From NCBI GenBank assembly GCA_011799875.1, contig CM022303.1:220006255-220070254 (forward strand): a DNA stretch of 64,000 bases, given 5' to 3'. Position numbers and translations under genes: made by a program. Below the pieces are notes generated by a model that was not told the origin of the DNA, made no database searches, and saw nothing but the letters and a program-made list of their open reading frames with translations. Shown one piece after another: positions 1 to 8,581 of the stretch. Position 1 is the first letter of the stretch; each line of letters opens with the position of its first letter. The stretch comes from Thinopyrum elongatum (taxonomy: Eukaryota; Streptophyta; Magnoliopsida; Poales; Poaceae).

Positions 1-60
1 ACAACCTAGTTCCTTATTCATACCATGTAAATTAAACTAAACATAGCAAGTGATGTTCCT

Positions 61-440
61 TAGCACTGCATGTATGCTTGTTGATCTGTAATCCAGTGGT
101 GTGGTCAAACTACCAACTCCAGGACAATGTCATATCCTGCTATGTCTTAACTATGAACAATGCATATTATGTTCATGTTATTTAAATCGTGTCTCTTTAT
201 TTACCAACCTAAAATGGGATAAATTAACAGTACACTCACCATCGATGCTTATACATCCTTTAGCACTTCATGTATGCTTGTGTTCTTGATTGTAATCCAG
301 TGGTGTGGTGAAGCTGGCCACTCCTGCACAATGCCATTTCCTGCCATGTCTTAAGTGTGAGCATTTTTTATTCTATTGTAATCCAGGTCTCTTTATTTGC
401 CACTAAGAAATGGGATGAATCGACAGCATTGTTGCTTATA
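61..440. repeat. Two-copy degenerate tandem repeat, period about 200 bp
   Basis: The block starting TAGCACTGCATGTATGCTTG at 61 recurs as TAGCACTTCATGTATGCTTG at 261. It is followed in both copies by ATCCAGTGGTGTGGT, a cytosine-rich stretch, TCTCTTTATTTRCCA and an AATGGGAT motif. The second copy is shortened near 365. It lies just before a possible 3' splice site at 480 and probably sits in an intron of the CACTA gene. Confidence 0.7.
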
Positions 441-480
441 TGTGCAAAGCATGTTATCTATCTGCTTTTTTCTCTTTTAG

Positions 481-559
481 GGTGATATCACTGATGCCAA
501 GAACTGCCATTGATGCTATGCAGCTAGAGTTGGATATAAACATCAAACAAGTGCAGTAA
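481..559 (+). CDS. Possible last exon of a CACTA element gene
   Basis: A pyrimidine-rich tract ending CTCTTTTAG (to 480) is a good 3' splice site. From 482 an open frame of 25 codons runs to TAA at 557-559 and ends with residues INIKQVQ. The stop is followed by AT-rich, non-coding sequence and then the subterminal repeats, which is where the last exon of a CACTA transposase or accessory gene should end. There is no recognisable domain in so short a piece, and the upstream exons are outside the window. The call rests on position and splice signal only; it could be chance. Confidence 0.3.
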
Positions 560-869
560 TCAGCTTGCTCAGCTGCTTGCGCTGCAGCTCCCAGGCAGGG
601 GTAACCTTTCTTGAACTGTGTTGAAGTGATGTCGGTTCTGTATATCATTTTAGGCGGCGTGTTTATTTGCACTGGTGGCGTCCTTTGATGCCCAGTGTAT
701 GTAATCTACTGTCTGGTTGCGCTTTATTATCGCTGGCAGCGAACTTTTATGCCCAGTGCACGTAATATGCAGTAATTTCTTTGTTGTATAGTCTAGGTAT
801 ATTCTTTGTCATGATGCTGTAATTTAATATCTATATATGCCAGCGTCGCTTCCTGAAAAGGCCATAAGC
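560..869. other. Non-coding stretch between putative last exon and subterminal repeats
   Basis: There is a loose duplication of a CTTT(G/A)ATGCCCAGTG(T/C)A(T/C)GTAAT motif near 686 and 749. Otherwise I see nothing coding. It would be the 3' untranslated region of the CACTA gene. Confidence 0.4.
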
Positions 870-1528
870 TTTGACGGAGCGCAATGGGCCTAAACATTCG
901 GTTTATTATATAAAAAAATTACGGTACTAAAACTGGCCGGCCCGCCAATCGCTGTAAATGGGCCGAAACATGGGCCTACAATCATGTCCGGCCAATAGCA
1001 CGCCTAGACGTAAACTCACCAACTATTAGTTTTGGGCCTTTAACAGGCCGAGTAAAGCAATTGCCTTAGTTGGGCTAGAAAAAAGAATGGGCTTTTAACA
1101 GTTCAAAAAGCAGATTGCCTGAACAGTGTTGGAGGCCCATGATTGGCTCAACCACAAGACGGGCCGTTAACAGGCCAAAATATTTGTCGGGCCACAGTTG
1201 GCCGAATAACATAATGGGTCGTAAGTAGGCCGGATGCAAAGAGAGCCATCATTAGGCCCAGTTATCTCACAGGCCTTTAATGGGCCAATAGTCAGGTTGG
1301 GCTAAAATATATCCACGAAGACTACGGGCCTTTAAGAGGCCGAAAGTCACTTCGGCCCAGAAATAGGCCCACATGCAGCATAGGTCGTTAAATGGCCGAA
1401 AGTGAAACCATGCTGACAACGGCCCATATGTACCAATGGCCATTAACAGGCCGAAAGTAATATCGGGCTGAACTATTACATGGGCCTTTTAGAGGGCGAA
1501 ATTCAAATGGGCCCCCAATGGGGCCGAA
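870..1528. repeat. CACTA subterminal GGGCC repeat array, left segment
   Basis: The stretch contains more than fifteen irregularly spaced copies of a GGGCC(G/T)TTAACAGGCC(G/A)AAA-like motif, mixed in both orientations. Subterminal short repeats of this kind are transposase-binding sites in En/Spm elements; a binding role here is inferred. LARD1 inserted into one of these motifs, just after GGGCCGAAA. Confidence 0.75.
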
Positions 1529-1529
1529 A
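1525..1529. repeat. Target-site duplication of LARD1, left copy (CGAAA)
   Basis: CGAAA directly precedes the left LTR and recurs at 12628-12632 directly after the right LTR. It is a perfect 5-bp duplication, as made by retroviral-type integrases. Confidence 0.95.
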
Positions 1530-2331
1530 TGTGGCACCCCGATAGAGGGCCGACGCACGCCAGTCCCAGGATAAGACCTGACGCACGTCAAAGACATGAT
1601 ACAGCAATTCCAGGCACAAAATGGCCTTATTATATTAAATGGAGTATTACAATACTGTTGCTTACAACAATATTACATAGCTCCAAGGCTAACTAAGATG
1701 GCAGCGAAGGTCTTGGTTTAGCGGTGACATCGTCTCTGGCTGGGCTCCATAACTCACAGGACTGGCTGGGTTACGATCTAGCACGACGAATCTTCTCCTG
1801 CAACTAGCCACGTGCAAGGCCAGGTGAGTACTTTGAATGTACTCGCAAGACAACCAAATACATAGCATCCAAACAAGCAGATGACAAAGCCAACCCTATG
1901 CTACGCAAGAATTTATTCTAAACATGGCATGGAATTAACAGGAAATCACGAATCAAGCATAGCATAGCATACCTATCTAGCATTATTAATCATCATGTCG
2001 TAGCAAAATTATCTGGCATGTTTAAACATCCAGCAGCATTAATCATCAAGATATAACGGGGTTATCTTAAAGTAACTACTGAAGTAAAGTACAGTAAAGT
2101 AAAGCATGCATCAAGTAAATAGTCCATATTCCGAATATCTCATGATCCAATCTAAACCTGATCCAAATCCAAGTCTTTCGGTCATCTGACCATCTCCTCC
2201 ATAGCCATCTCATGGCTAACATACCATACTCCTGACAATATCTGCTGTCCATGCAGGACAGGTTCTTCCACCATCATTACGGTTGATCGCCTAACGAGGT
2301 CTGGACGGGCTGTCCAATTCCGTGGACACGG

Positions 2332-2343
2332 CTATTCGAATAG
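2332..2343. other. Perfect palindrome CTATTCGAATAG in LARD1 LTR
   Basis: The 12-bp palindrome sits in a block (CTCTGCAGAG...CTATTCGAATAGCCGTGTCC) that is also present in LARD2 LTRs at 51943-51954 and 58665-58676, and in the other LARD1 LTR at 9387-9398. It lies in the transcribed R-U5 part. Confidence 0.7.
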
Positions 2344-3470
2344 ATTTAACACTCTGCAGAGGTTGTACACTTTACCCACACCACGGAACTCATGGCCTCG
2401 TACTCCCATTCGGGTGGACCAACGACGTTCCGACGAAACCTGTCTGACCCGTGACTCTTCCATCGTACCACCGGCCATCACACTCCTTCTTGGAGTCAAG
2501 CCCTGGGTGGCCCCGTGTCACCTCGTGACACCCTGCCACCGTCGTGGCCAAACTAAACTGTCCCAAACGGGGACGGGTACCCAAACAACTCAACTGGGCT
2601 CACAGGGTTATCGCCGCCTACCGGGCCAGGGTAGCGCGCGCGCATAACCCTCCCTCTTTGGAGGTACCGGTGAAAGAGCACGCGATCAGACCAAGTCAAG
2701 GCCGTCCCATACCGGCAAATGTGGTTGCACGGATAAGCCCGGACAGGTGACTCTGATCAACCGACTAGGTTTATCAATATATCTCCATCATCCCACCATT
2801 ACCTTAACAATTATAAGTGTGAACAGCCACTTAACATCAGCATAGCCGAATCATTACAACGTTGACAAACATGGCAATATATCAGATCATGGTACTCACA
2901 TGATAACGGTATCCAAAATATTGTTACTAGCATGGCAGGGCATGGCATGGAAACAAGGCATGATATTAGGTGAAACGTAATGCTAACCTCTAAAACAGAT
3001 GACATAACAGGTGTATGCAAGTGCAGGCTAACAGGTGATACAGATGTACTACAATGAACACACAGGGTGCAAGCAAAGTCATCACGCAAGTCCGGAGCTC
3101 ATGGAAGAGGTTGGCTTGCCTGGGGTAGAGGAATACACCGGGTGGAAGTGCAATAACACTCCGGGAAGAGTCGGCGAAAAGTTTCCCTCTCGGAGGGGCT
3201 GATTGAAGGGCAAGCGCAAAATGGTCATTTTTACAGTGTGAAAACATTATGAAAGTGATGCCATCGGAACGGGCTCGATGAGACGAAGACGTGGGCGTTG
3301 GTTTTACCTCAATCGGAGTTACGGTCGCGGAGAAACGGCCGTTCGTTCGTTAAGCGATAAAACAGACAAAATCTGTCCATTTCAGTGCTTAACGGACGAA
3401 CGTTCACTATTTAATGGATTCGGCCGCCGGCTGGAAAAAGTGAAAGCGCCTTTCCAGAAATACGCCTTTG

Positions 3471-3941
3471 CTAATTGAAAACGTCTTCTGCGAAGTACGT
3501 TTCCACATAACCGGCTGGGCCCAGGTTGACTTCTCTCTCTCTCGATGACGTGCGGGCACGGTCCTGTCTCTCTCTCTCCCTGGACCATCTCCTTCCCCGA
3601 CGGAGCAGAGGCAGGGGCGAGCCGGTCGCCGGCCTGGCCGCCGCCTCGCCACCCCAGGGGCCTGCCGGAGAGCGCGTGAGCTCCGCCAGAACTGGTGCAG
3701 CACACCGCGCTCGGGGAAGGTCGCGGCCTCGCCTGGGGTGTCCTATATCGCTCTCGCTACTAGCAGAGCCGCGGCGGCCGTCGGGCAGCAGAGATGCCAC
3801 TCCGGTGGTGCTTCCCGGTGAATAACGAGGGCGGCGGCAGCTCAGCAGATCCCAAGGGTGGCCGAGGACAGGGATGGAGAGGAGGGGGAGCGCCATGGCA
3901 GTGGTAGCCGAGGGAATCGAGCGGTGGCAGAAAGCGGCCAT
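3471..3941 (-). CDS. LTR-borne open frame, 156 codons, doubtful
   Basis: This frame begins at the first ATG downstream of the LTR TATA box (about 90 nt below it) and is rich in Arg, Ser, Pro and Gly, with no domain I recognise. In the other LTR the frame starts identically (10996) but a TGG-to-TAG change ends it after 95 codons (10709). GC-rich 5' leaders often contain such open frames by chance, so this is probably leader RNA rather than a real protein. Confidence 0.2.
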   Translation of the reverse strand: MAAFCHRSIPSATTAMALPLLSIPVLGHPWDLLSCRRPRYSPGSTTGVASLLPDGRRGSASSESDIGHPRRGRDLPRARCAAPVLAELTRSPAGPWGGEAAARPATGSPLPLLRRGRRWSRERERQDRARTSSREREVNLGPAGYVETYFAEDVFN

Positions 3942-4026
3942 GGGCGAGGCGAGCTCGGGGAGCTCAAATGGGAGGACTAGGAGGGGCTGGGGCTGCTGGT
4001 GGAGAGGAGGAGGGGCTCGGGCACTC

Positions 4027-4035
4027 CTTATATAG
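4027..4035 (-). promoter_or_regulatory. TATA box of LARD1 3' LTR
   Basis: CTATATAAG on the minus strand is followed by a GC- and pyrimidine-rich leader. The same box is at 11082-11090 in the other LTR, the copy that would drive element transcription. Confidence 0.7.
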
Positions 4036-5572
4036 TCGCGGGGAGGAGCTACGCGACGGCGGACGGAGTTTCCAGAGTCATGACGAGGACCGGCGAAGAA
4101 CCGATGTCGGCAGAGGCACTACGAGCTTCGAGACGAGGCGGAGAGGACTCTAGATGATGCATGAATGCGGTGGGCAGCTCGTCGGTACGCCCGGACGAGC
4201 TAGAACCCGCTGGAATCGGCCTCCCGACATGTACGACGCACAGTGCATGCAGTTGGCATGTTCTGCCGACGGTCACCGCGTGGCCAAGGCGATGCCACGC
4301 TGCACTTCGTGCCAAACCATGTCTAGGCTATTCACCGTCCTACTCTGAGTTGACCTATGCAGCTGAATGACCTGAGAGAGACCTGAGGTGACTGCACCAT
4401 GGTCAAACAGTTGCTAACAGCGACCTGTTTGTGCTGTGGTGTGGCCACCATAGTGCTCACCTTGGCTGGATCTTGGGCATGAGCTAATCATACACTAATA
4501 TGAACACGGTCACAAAGTTTCAGCACAAATGGATAACTCCAACTGGTACTTCCTTTGTAACCATGCACTCTGGCCAGAAATGAAGATGATGAAGTAGGGG
4601 TGAAATGGATGAATGGATTTGAATGATTTTTGGTATAGAGTGATGATTTGGTCATAGTAACTGTCTGGAAAAGTTCCAGCTCAAATTGATCAACTATGAG
4701 GGTACTTCCTTCACAGAGATGCAATCTGAACAGAAACTTAGATAATTTACTGAGGAAGATTGGCTAGATGGAATGAGCTGATTTTTGGTATCCAGGGGTA
4801 ATATATCATAATGAATCACCCTGCAAAATTTCAGCCCAAGGAGATCAACGAATCAAGCACTTCCCTTGCAAACTGAAAATCTGAACAGAATTTGCAAAGT
4901 GGTGTTGTGCTCAAAATTTAATGGGTGGAACTTGAGATCTTGATGGAAATGGTGAATATAGGGGTAGGACAAGCTCCACAAATTATTTGGGATTTTTCCC
5001 AACTACCAAAATGGTAGTTCCTTTGGAAAGGCCCCAAATTGATAAATTGGCTTTAAATAGGAAAATGCAATTTCCCCTATTTAATTATGGCCAATATTTT
5101 TATGAGAGCTCAATATGATCACAAAGAATATCTCCACAAGTTTTCATGATCTTTGGAGATGGATAGATATTATTCTGGATTTAATTCCTCGGAAAGGAAG
5201 AAAAAGGAATTAATTCTAGATGAGAAATATTGCATATAACTTGGCAATATTTTTGCACATCTAGGGTTTATGGATGAAGGGTGATCTCTGGAAATTTTGG
5301 GAGGATCAACTGAGCAAGAAAAATGATAGCTCCTTTGTAAATGCAAAGGCAGGATTTCCAGTTCCGATATTTTGGAGCTAGGGTTTGAATGAGGTTCGGG
5401 GTTTACAGACGGGAACTTGACTGGCATAGGAGCATGGAAAATTCATGGAGAGGCTGAGGATTGTCTGAATTCACCTGGTCATTCACCAGATTCCAGAGGA
5501 GAAATTCGGGAAAGAAAAGCTAGGAAGGAATAACAGCACAAAAATCGATAACCCGATTTTTGGGGTGTTACA

Positions 5573-5586
5573 AACCTTCCCCCCTT
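5573..5586 (-). promoter_or_regulatory. Polypurine tract of LARD1
   Basis: On the minus strand AAGGGGGGAAGGTT abuts the LTR start TGTAACACC. The preceding GAGGACGAGAT..TCTTAAGGGGGG is also seen in LARD2 before 55397. It serves as plus-strand primer in reverse transcription. Confidence 0.85.
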
Positions 5587-6141
5587 AAGAGAATCTCGTC
5601 CTCGAGATTCCTAGGGTTAGCTCAGAGCAAAAATTACGCCTCCTGAAAAAATCTCTGGGTTGAATTGTAACCCTGGGGTTGAAAACAACCAAGTTAAAAG
5701 TACCGAAAATTGGTACACCCAGATCGAGATACGGATATCGCGGGATTTACTCCACGGGTAGGGGCCACTGGGTAGCCCTGACATTTTTAGAAAAAGCAGA
5801 ATTTCCTTCTTCCAAAAATGCTCGGGACACCACAGTGAACAGTGGCCTCTCTCACTGGCAGGTGGGCCTAGGGCCCACTGGCAGCTTCTTCTTCCTCCGG
5901 TCAACGGCTCTCTCTCGGTCCCGCGCTGTCCTGAGTGCGGCTAGGCATTGCGCACGCCTGGCTCCTAGGGTACTGAGCACCCTACAACAATAGTGCGCGG
6001 CGTGCACGAGGCCAATGCAGAGAGCACTCCCATCGCGGGTCAGCGCTGGTCGGCACTGTTCGCGGATTCGCCTCCTGGACGCCGGTGATCGAGCATCGCG
6101 CGGTTCTCCTGGACCTCGCTCACCGTACACCGGACTTGGGC

Positions 6142-6148
6142 TATAAAA
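6142..6148 (+). promoter_or_regulatory. TATA box of the LARD1 antisense microgene
   Basis: GGGCTATAAAAATGACGGC lies about 106 bp upstream of the ATG at 6248 and is followed by a pyrimidine-rich leader. LARD2 has GAGCTATAAAACGACGGC on its antisense strand at 54854-54860 with the same downstream leader (GTTTCTTC...CCTCGCA). About 150 bp upstream of the box is also recognisably similar, including GCGGATTC and CCGGTGATCG. The strand is opposite to the retrotransposon, so this is a promoter independent of the LTR. Confidence 0.65.
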
Positions 6149-6247
6149 ATGACGGCAGTTTCTTCTTCCTCCACCTCGCATCTTACCTCACTTCTTCTTC
6201 CACTTCTCCTTTTCCTTCGGGTTGCAGGGGCGCGAGGCGAGGCTTTA

Positions 6248-6415
6248 ATGGCGGACATGGGTTCGGAGCTGATCTTCATCCTCCTAGTGGGTCTGCTGGC
6301 GGCATTGGTTGGCTCCTCACTGCTGCTGTGTGCGATGATCCTCGATGATCGTCGAGATGCTGCTAACCGAGCGGTAGCTGGTGATCATCCACGCCGTCTT
6401 AGGCCGGCGGAATGA
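6248..6415 (+). CDS. Antisense membrane microprotein of LARD1, 55 aa
   Basis: The frame opens MADMGSELIF, continues with a hydrophobic helix (about residues 9-31, ILLVGLLAALVGSS then LLLCAMIL) and a charged DDRRDAA segment, and has a variable Arg-rich tail. The GLLAALVGS stretch has small-xxx-small spacing that often packs helices together. It should be a single-pass membrane protein; the function is unknown. The start at 6248 was chosen because the in-frame ATG at 6149 overlaps the TATA box, and because LARD2 starts at the same residue (54757). Between the two LARDs, codons 11-39 differ at 14 codons, all synonymous. Only codons 2, 4 and 10 change amino acid before that; the tails diverge after codon 39. 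That pattern means selection on the protein. It runs opposite to the element and has its own TATA box. No family is recognised. Confidence 0.75.
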   Translation: MADMGSELIFILLVGLLAALVGSSLLLCAMILDDRRDAANRAVAGDHPRRLRPAE

Positions 6416-7378
6416 GCGCGGGCTGCGGTGGGGCGAAGGGGGTGGTTGGTCGGCATCACACAGGACGGTGCCAGAAGCGTCGCTGAGTCTAGGGTTAGTG
6501 CAGTGTGGTTAGCGGAGCTGTACCAGTGTGGAAGCCACACTGCGCGTTGCTCCTCGCTGATCGACATCCACAACGAGTGAGGGTTGAGGTAGAATCAGGG
6601 TTTAGATCTTGGACTAGAGGGGATGTAATGATTTGTGCTGCAATAAAATTTCTTAGAATTTCTCTGAGATTGTAGCTGGGTTCGGGGAAAAGATTTTGGG
6701 ACCGGGGAAAAAAATATTGGATAGAGCTGGTTTTCCAGAACACTGAGTTCAGGAAAACTGACAAATGGAGTATGCATAGATGGGTATGGATAGGTGGCTT
6801 TGCATTCTACCCGAGTACTGCGGCGACTGTACTCAGGAGAAAGAACTTGGCGTGCAGACATTGCTCACACGATGCACAAGCAATCTATTCAGATTAATAT
6901 GCAAGCACATACGGAATGCACATCGTAGCAAAATACAAACAGAGGAAAGAAACATATCGAGCAGATTACACTAAGGTGTTTTTAATGCTAGTGGGTGTAT
7001 GTACTCCTGGTATACATACACCTACACCAGCTCGCATTTTATTAGGGACTCTGGGCGAGTCCAATGTTATTGGGTGTAAGTGCTCTACTGACTAAAATCT
7101 TGTTAAAATCCATTGCCTGCTCTGTTAAACATTTCTGCTTAACAGAGAGACAGATGAACTAAACACACAGAGCAAACAAACATACATAATATTACAACAG
7201 CACACAGGCACAAGCAATACAAGCATTACAACAACACAACCTTACTAGACAGCTAACAGCAACAACTCACTCCGAACTACAGGATCCTAATCCTAGACGA
7301 GGACGAAGAAACAGTCTTCGCAACAAACACACTTGCGGCCTCAACTGGCTATACTCACTGCCAGAACCACAAATGGGC
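6416..7378. other. LARD1 internal non-coding spacer
   Basis: The sequence between the antisense microgene and the sense ORF turns AT-rich after about 6600. I see no gag or pol motif and no strong repeat. Confidence 0.5.
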
Positions 7379-8193
7379 CTACTCTTGCTGGGGCTCTCCT
7401 GGGGGACGAAGGCTGAGCCAACTTCTATCTTCATCGTCGGACACCACTATAGGTTGGGGCACAACTGCTTGAGTTGAGGCTGGCACTTGACGGAACACAT
7501 CTTGACGACGAAGACGACGAATAGCTCTGGCAACATAACTTGGGTGGATGATGCCAGGTTGCCATGGGTTCACGGGCTGTGAGGGTAGTACTGGCTGAGA
7601 GGGTGGCACTAGTTGAGAAGGTGGCACTGGGTTTGGCAGCAGGGGAAGGGTGGTTTGGGATGCAGCTTGACGGGCATCACGGTATGCTTCCGTAACAACC
7701 CGGGTGGTGTCACGGTCAATGAATTGGAACTCTCGAATAATGCCGGCAATTAGTAGTCCCTGGGCATCAATGAACTGAGCCAGGCGAGCTACTGCCGGGT
7801 CGGCTTCACCAACTGCGCTGAAGAACTCGCAACCTGTATTGGACGAAGCGGGAAAATAGCGAAACTCCCTCATCTCCACTACTTGCGGAAACTGGAAGTG
7901 AAGACGGGTGATGGCCTCCGCGGCAGCTGTCTGGACAGCCAACGCGGGGGTGGGCTTGGGTTTGCCCTGAACTTCATGGGCTTCCCATCCGCTGCCGGAC
8001 CTGGGTCGATAAACACCTTCGCATGGAATCGGCAAAGGTGGGGAACGGGTTCCGATTGGAACACCAGATACACTGGGATAGTATTACAGCCAAGGGCTTG
8101 GGTGAGCATGCTTAAAAGGATGGGCGGAAAGCCGGAATAACCATCAGCCACAACTCGGCTATGGAAAGTGGGTGTTTTGGAGGAACTGGCCAT
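7379..8193 (-). pseudogene. LARD sense ORF, dsRNA-binding-domain-like protein, frameshifted
   Basis: The reading frame starts at the ATG at 8193 (MASSSKTPTF) and shifts near 7970 into the frame that ends at 7379. The first part has a predicted helix, then IPVYLVFQSE and RFHAKVFID strand-like segments. After the shift come GKPKPTPALAV and AAAEAITRL, then a FRYFPAS motif, a DPAVARLAQFI helix and a Pro/Gln-rich tail. LARD2 has the same order of motifs at 53524-54156. The helix-strand-strand-helix order and the final AA..A...L helix resemble a double-stranded-RNA-binding domain, but the usual paired lysines of the last helix are missing. That likeness is inference from pattern, not a database match. 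It lies about 0.4 kb downstream of the primer-binding site, where gag normally begins. Confidence 0.55.
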
Positions 8194-8564
8194 GGCTGCG
8201 GGTTTGCGGATGCTGGTCTGGGTTCTCCTACGGGGATCTGGCTTGCTGAATGGAGAGAGTTGCGGCTCACAGGTGAGAGGGACTTAAATAGGCAGTTGGG
8301 CTGGGACACACCAGCATGGCGTGGATCCTTCTCGTGCCGGGTAGAAGATACGTCGGCACGGCCGACAGCGGGGTAGGGTCGCGGTCTAATCCAGGGACGG
8401 CTAGGCGGGTGGACAACTAAGCAGGGACACGTCCATTCCGACTGCGCCGCCTGTTGATCAACAGGGGCCATGTCGGATGCCAGGGATGGGTCAAATCTAT
8501 TGGGCTCACTACCGGTTGAAAATATAGGGGTGGTTTGGTGCTAGGGTAACCTATAGCCAGCCTG

Positions 8565-8576
8565 GCTCTGATACCA
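8565..8576 (-). promoter_or_regulatory. Primer-binding site of LARD1 (initiator tRNA-Met)
   Basis: TGGTATCAGAGC on the minus strand starts 5 bp inside the internal domain from the LTR end. It is complementary to the 3' end of plant initiator tRNA-Met. Confidence 0.93.
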
Positions 8577-8581
8577 AGTCT

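Larger units (their letters stand above)
1530..5572 (-). repeat. LARD1 3' LTR
   Basis: On the minus strand it runs TGTAACACCCC (5572) to GGGGTGCCACA (1530). A TATA box at 4027-4035 divides it into about 1.5 kb of U3 and about 2.5 kb of R-U5. Compared with the other LTR it has scattered single-base changes and a 4-bp indel near 2071. Confidence 0.93.

Noticed and set aside
3471..3941. LTR open frame as a real LARD1 protein
   Set aside because: GC-rich leader; the second LTR of the same element has a stop after 95 codons; no domain; LARD2 has nothing comparable.
6149..6247. Longer form of the antisense microprotein starting at 6149 with a signal-peptide-like leader
   Set aside because: That ATG overlaps the TATA box and would not be transcribed; LARD2 has no ATG there and conservation begins at the internal ATG.
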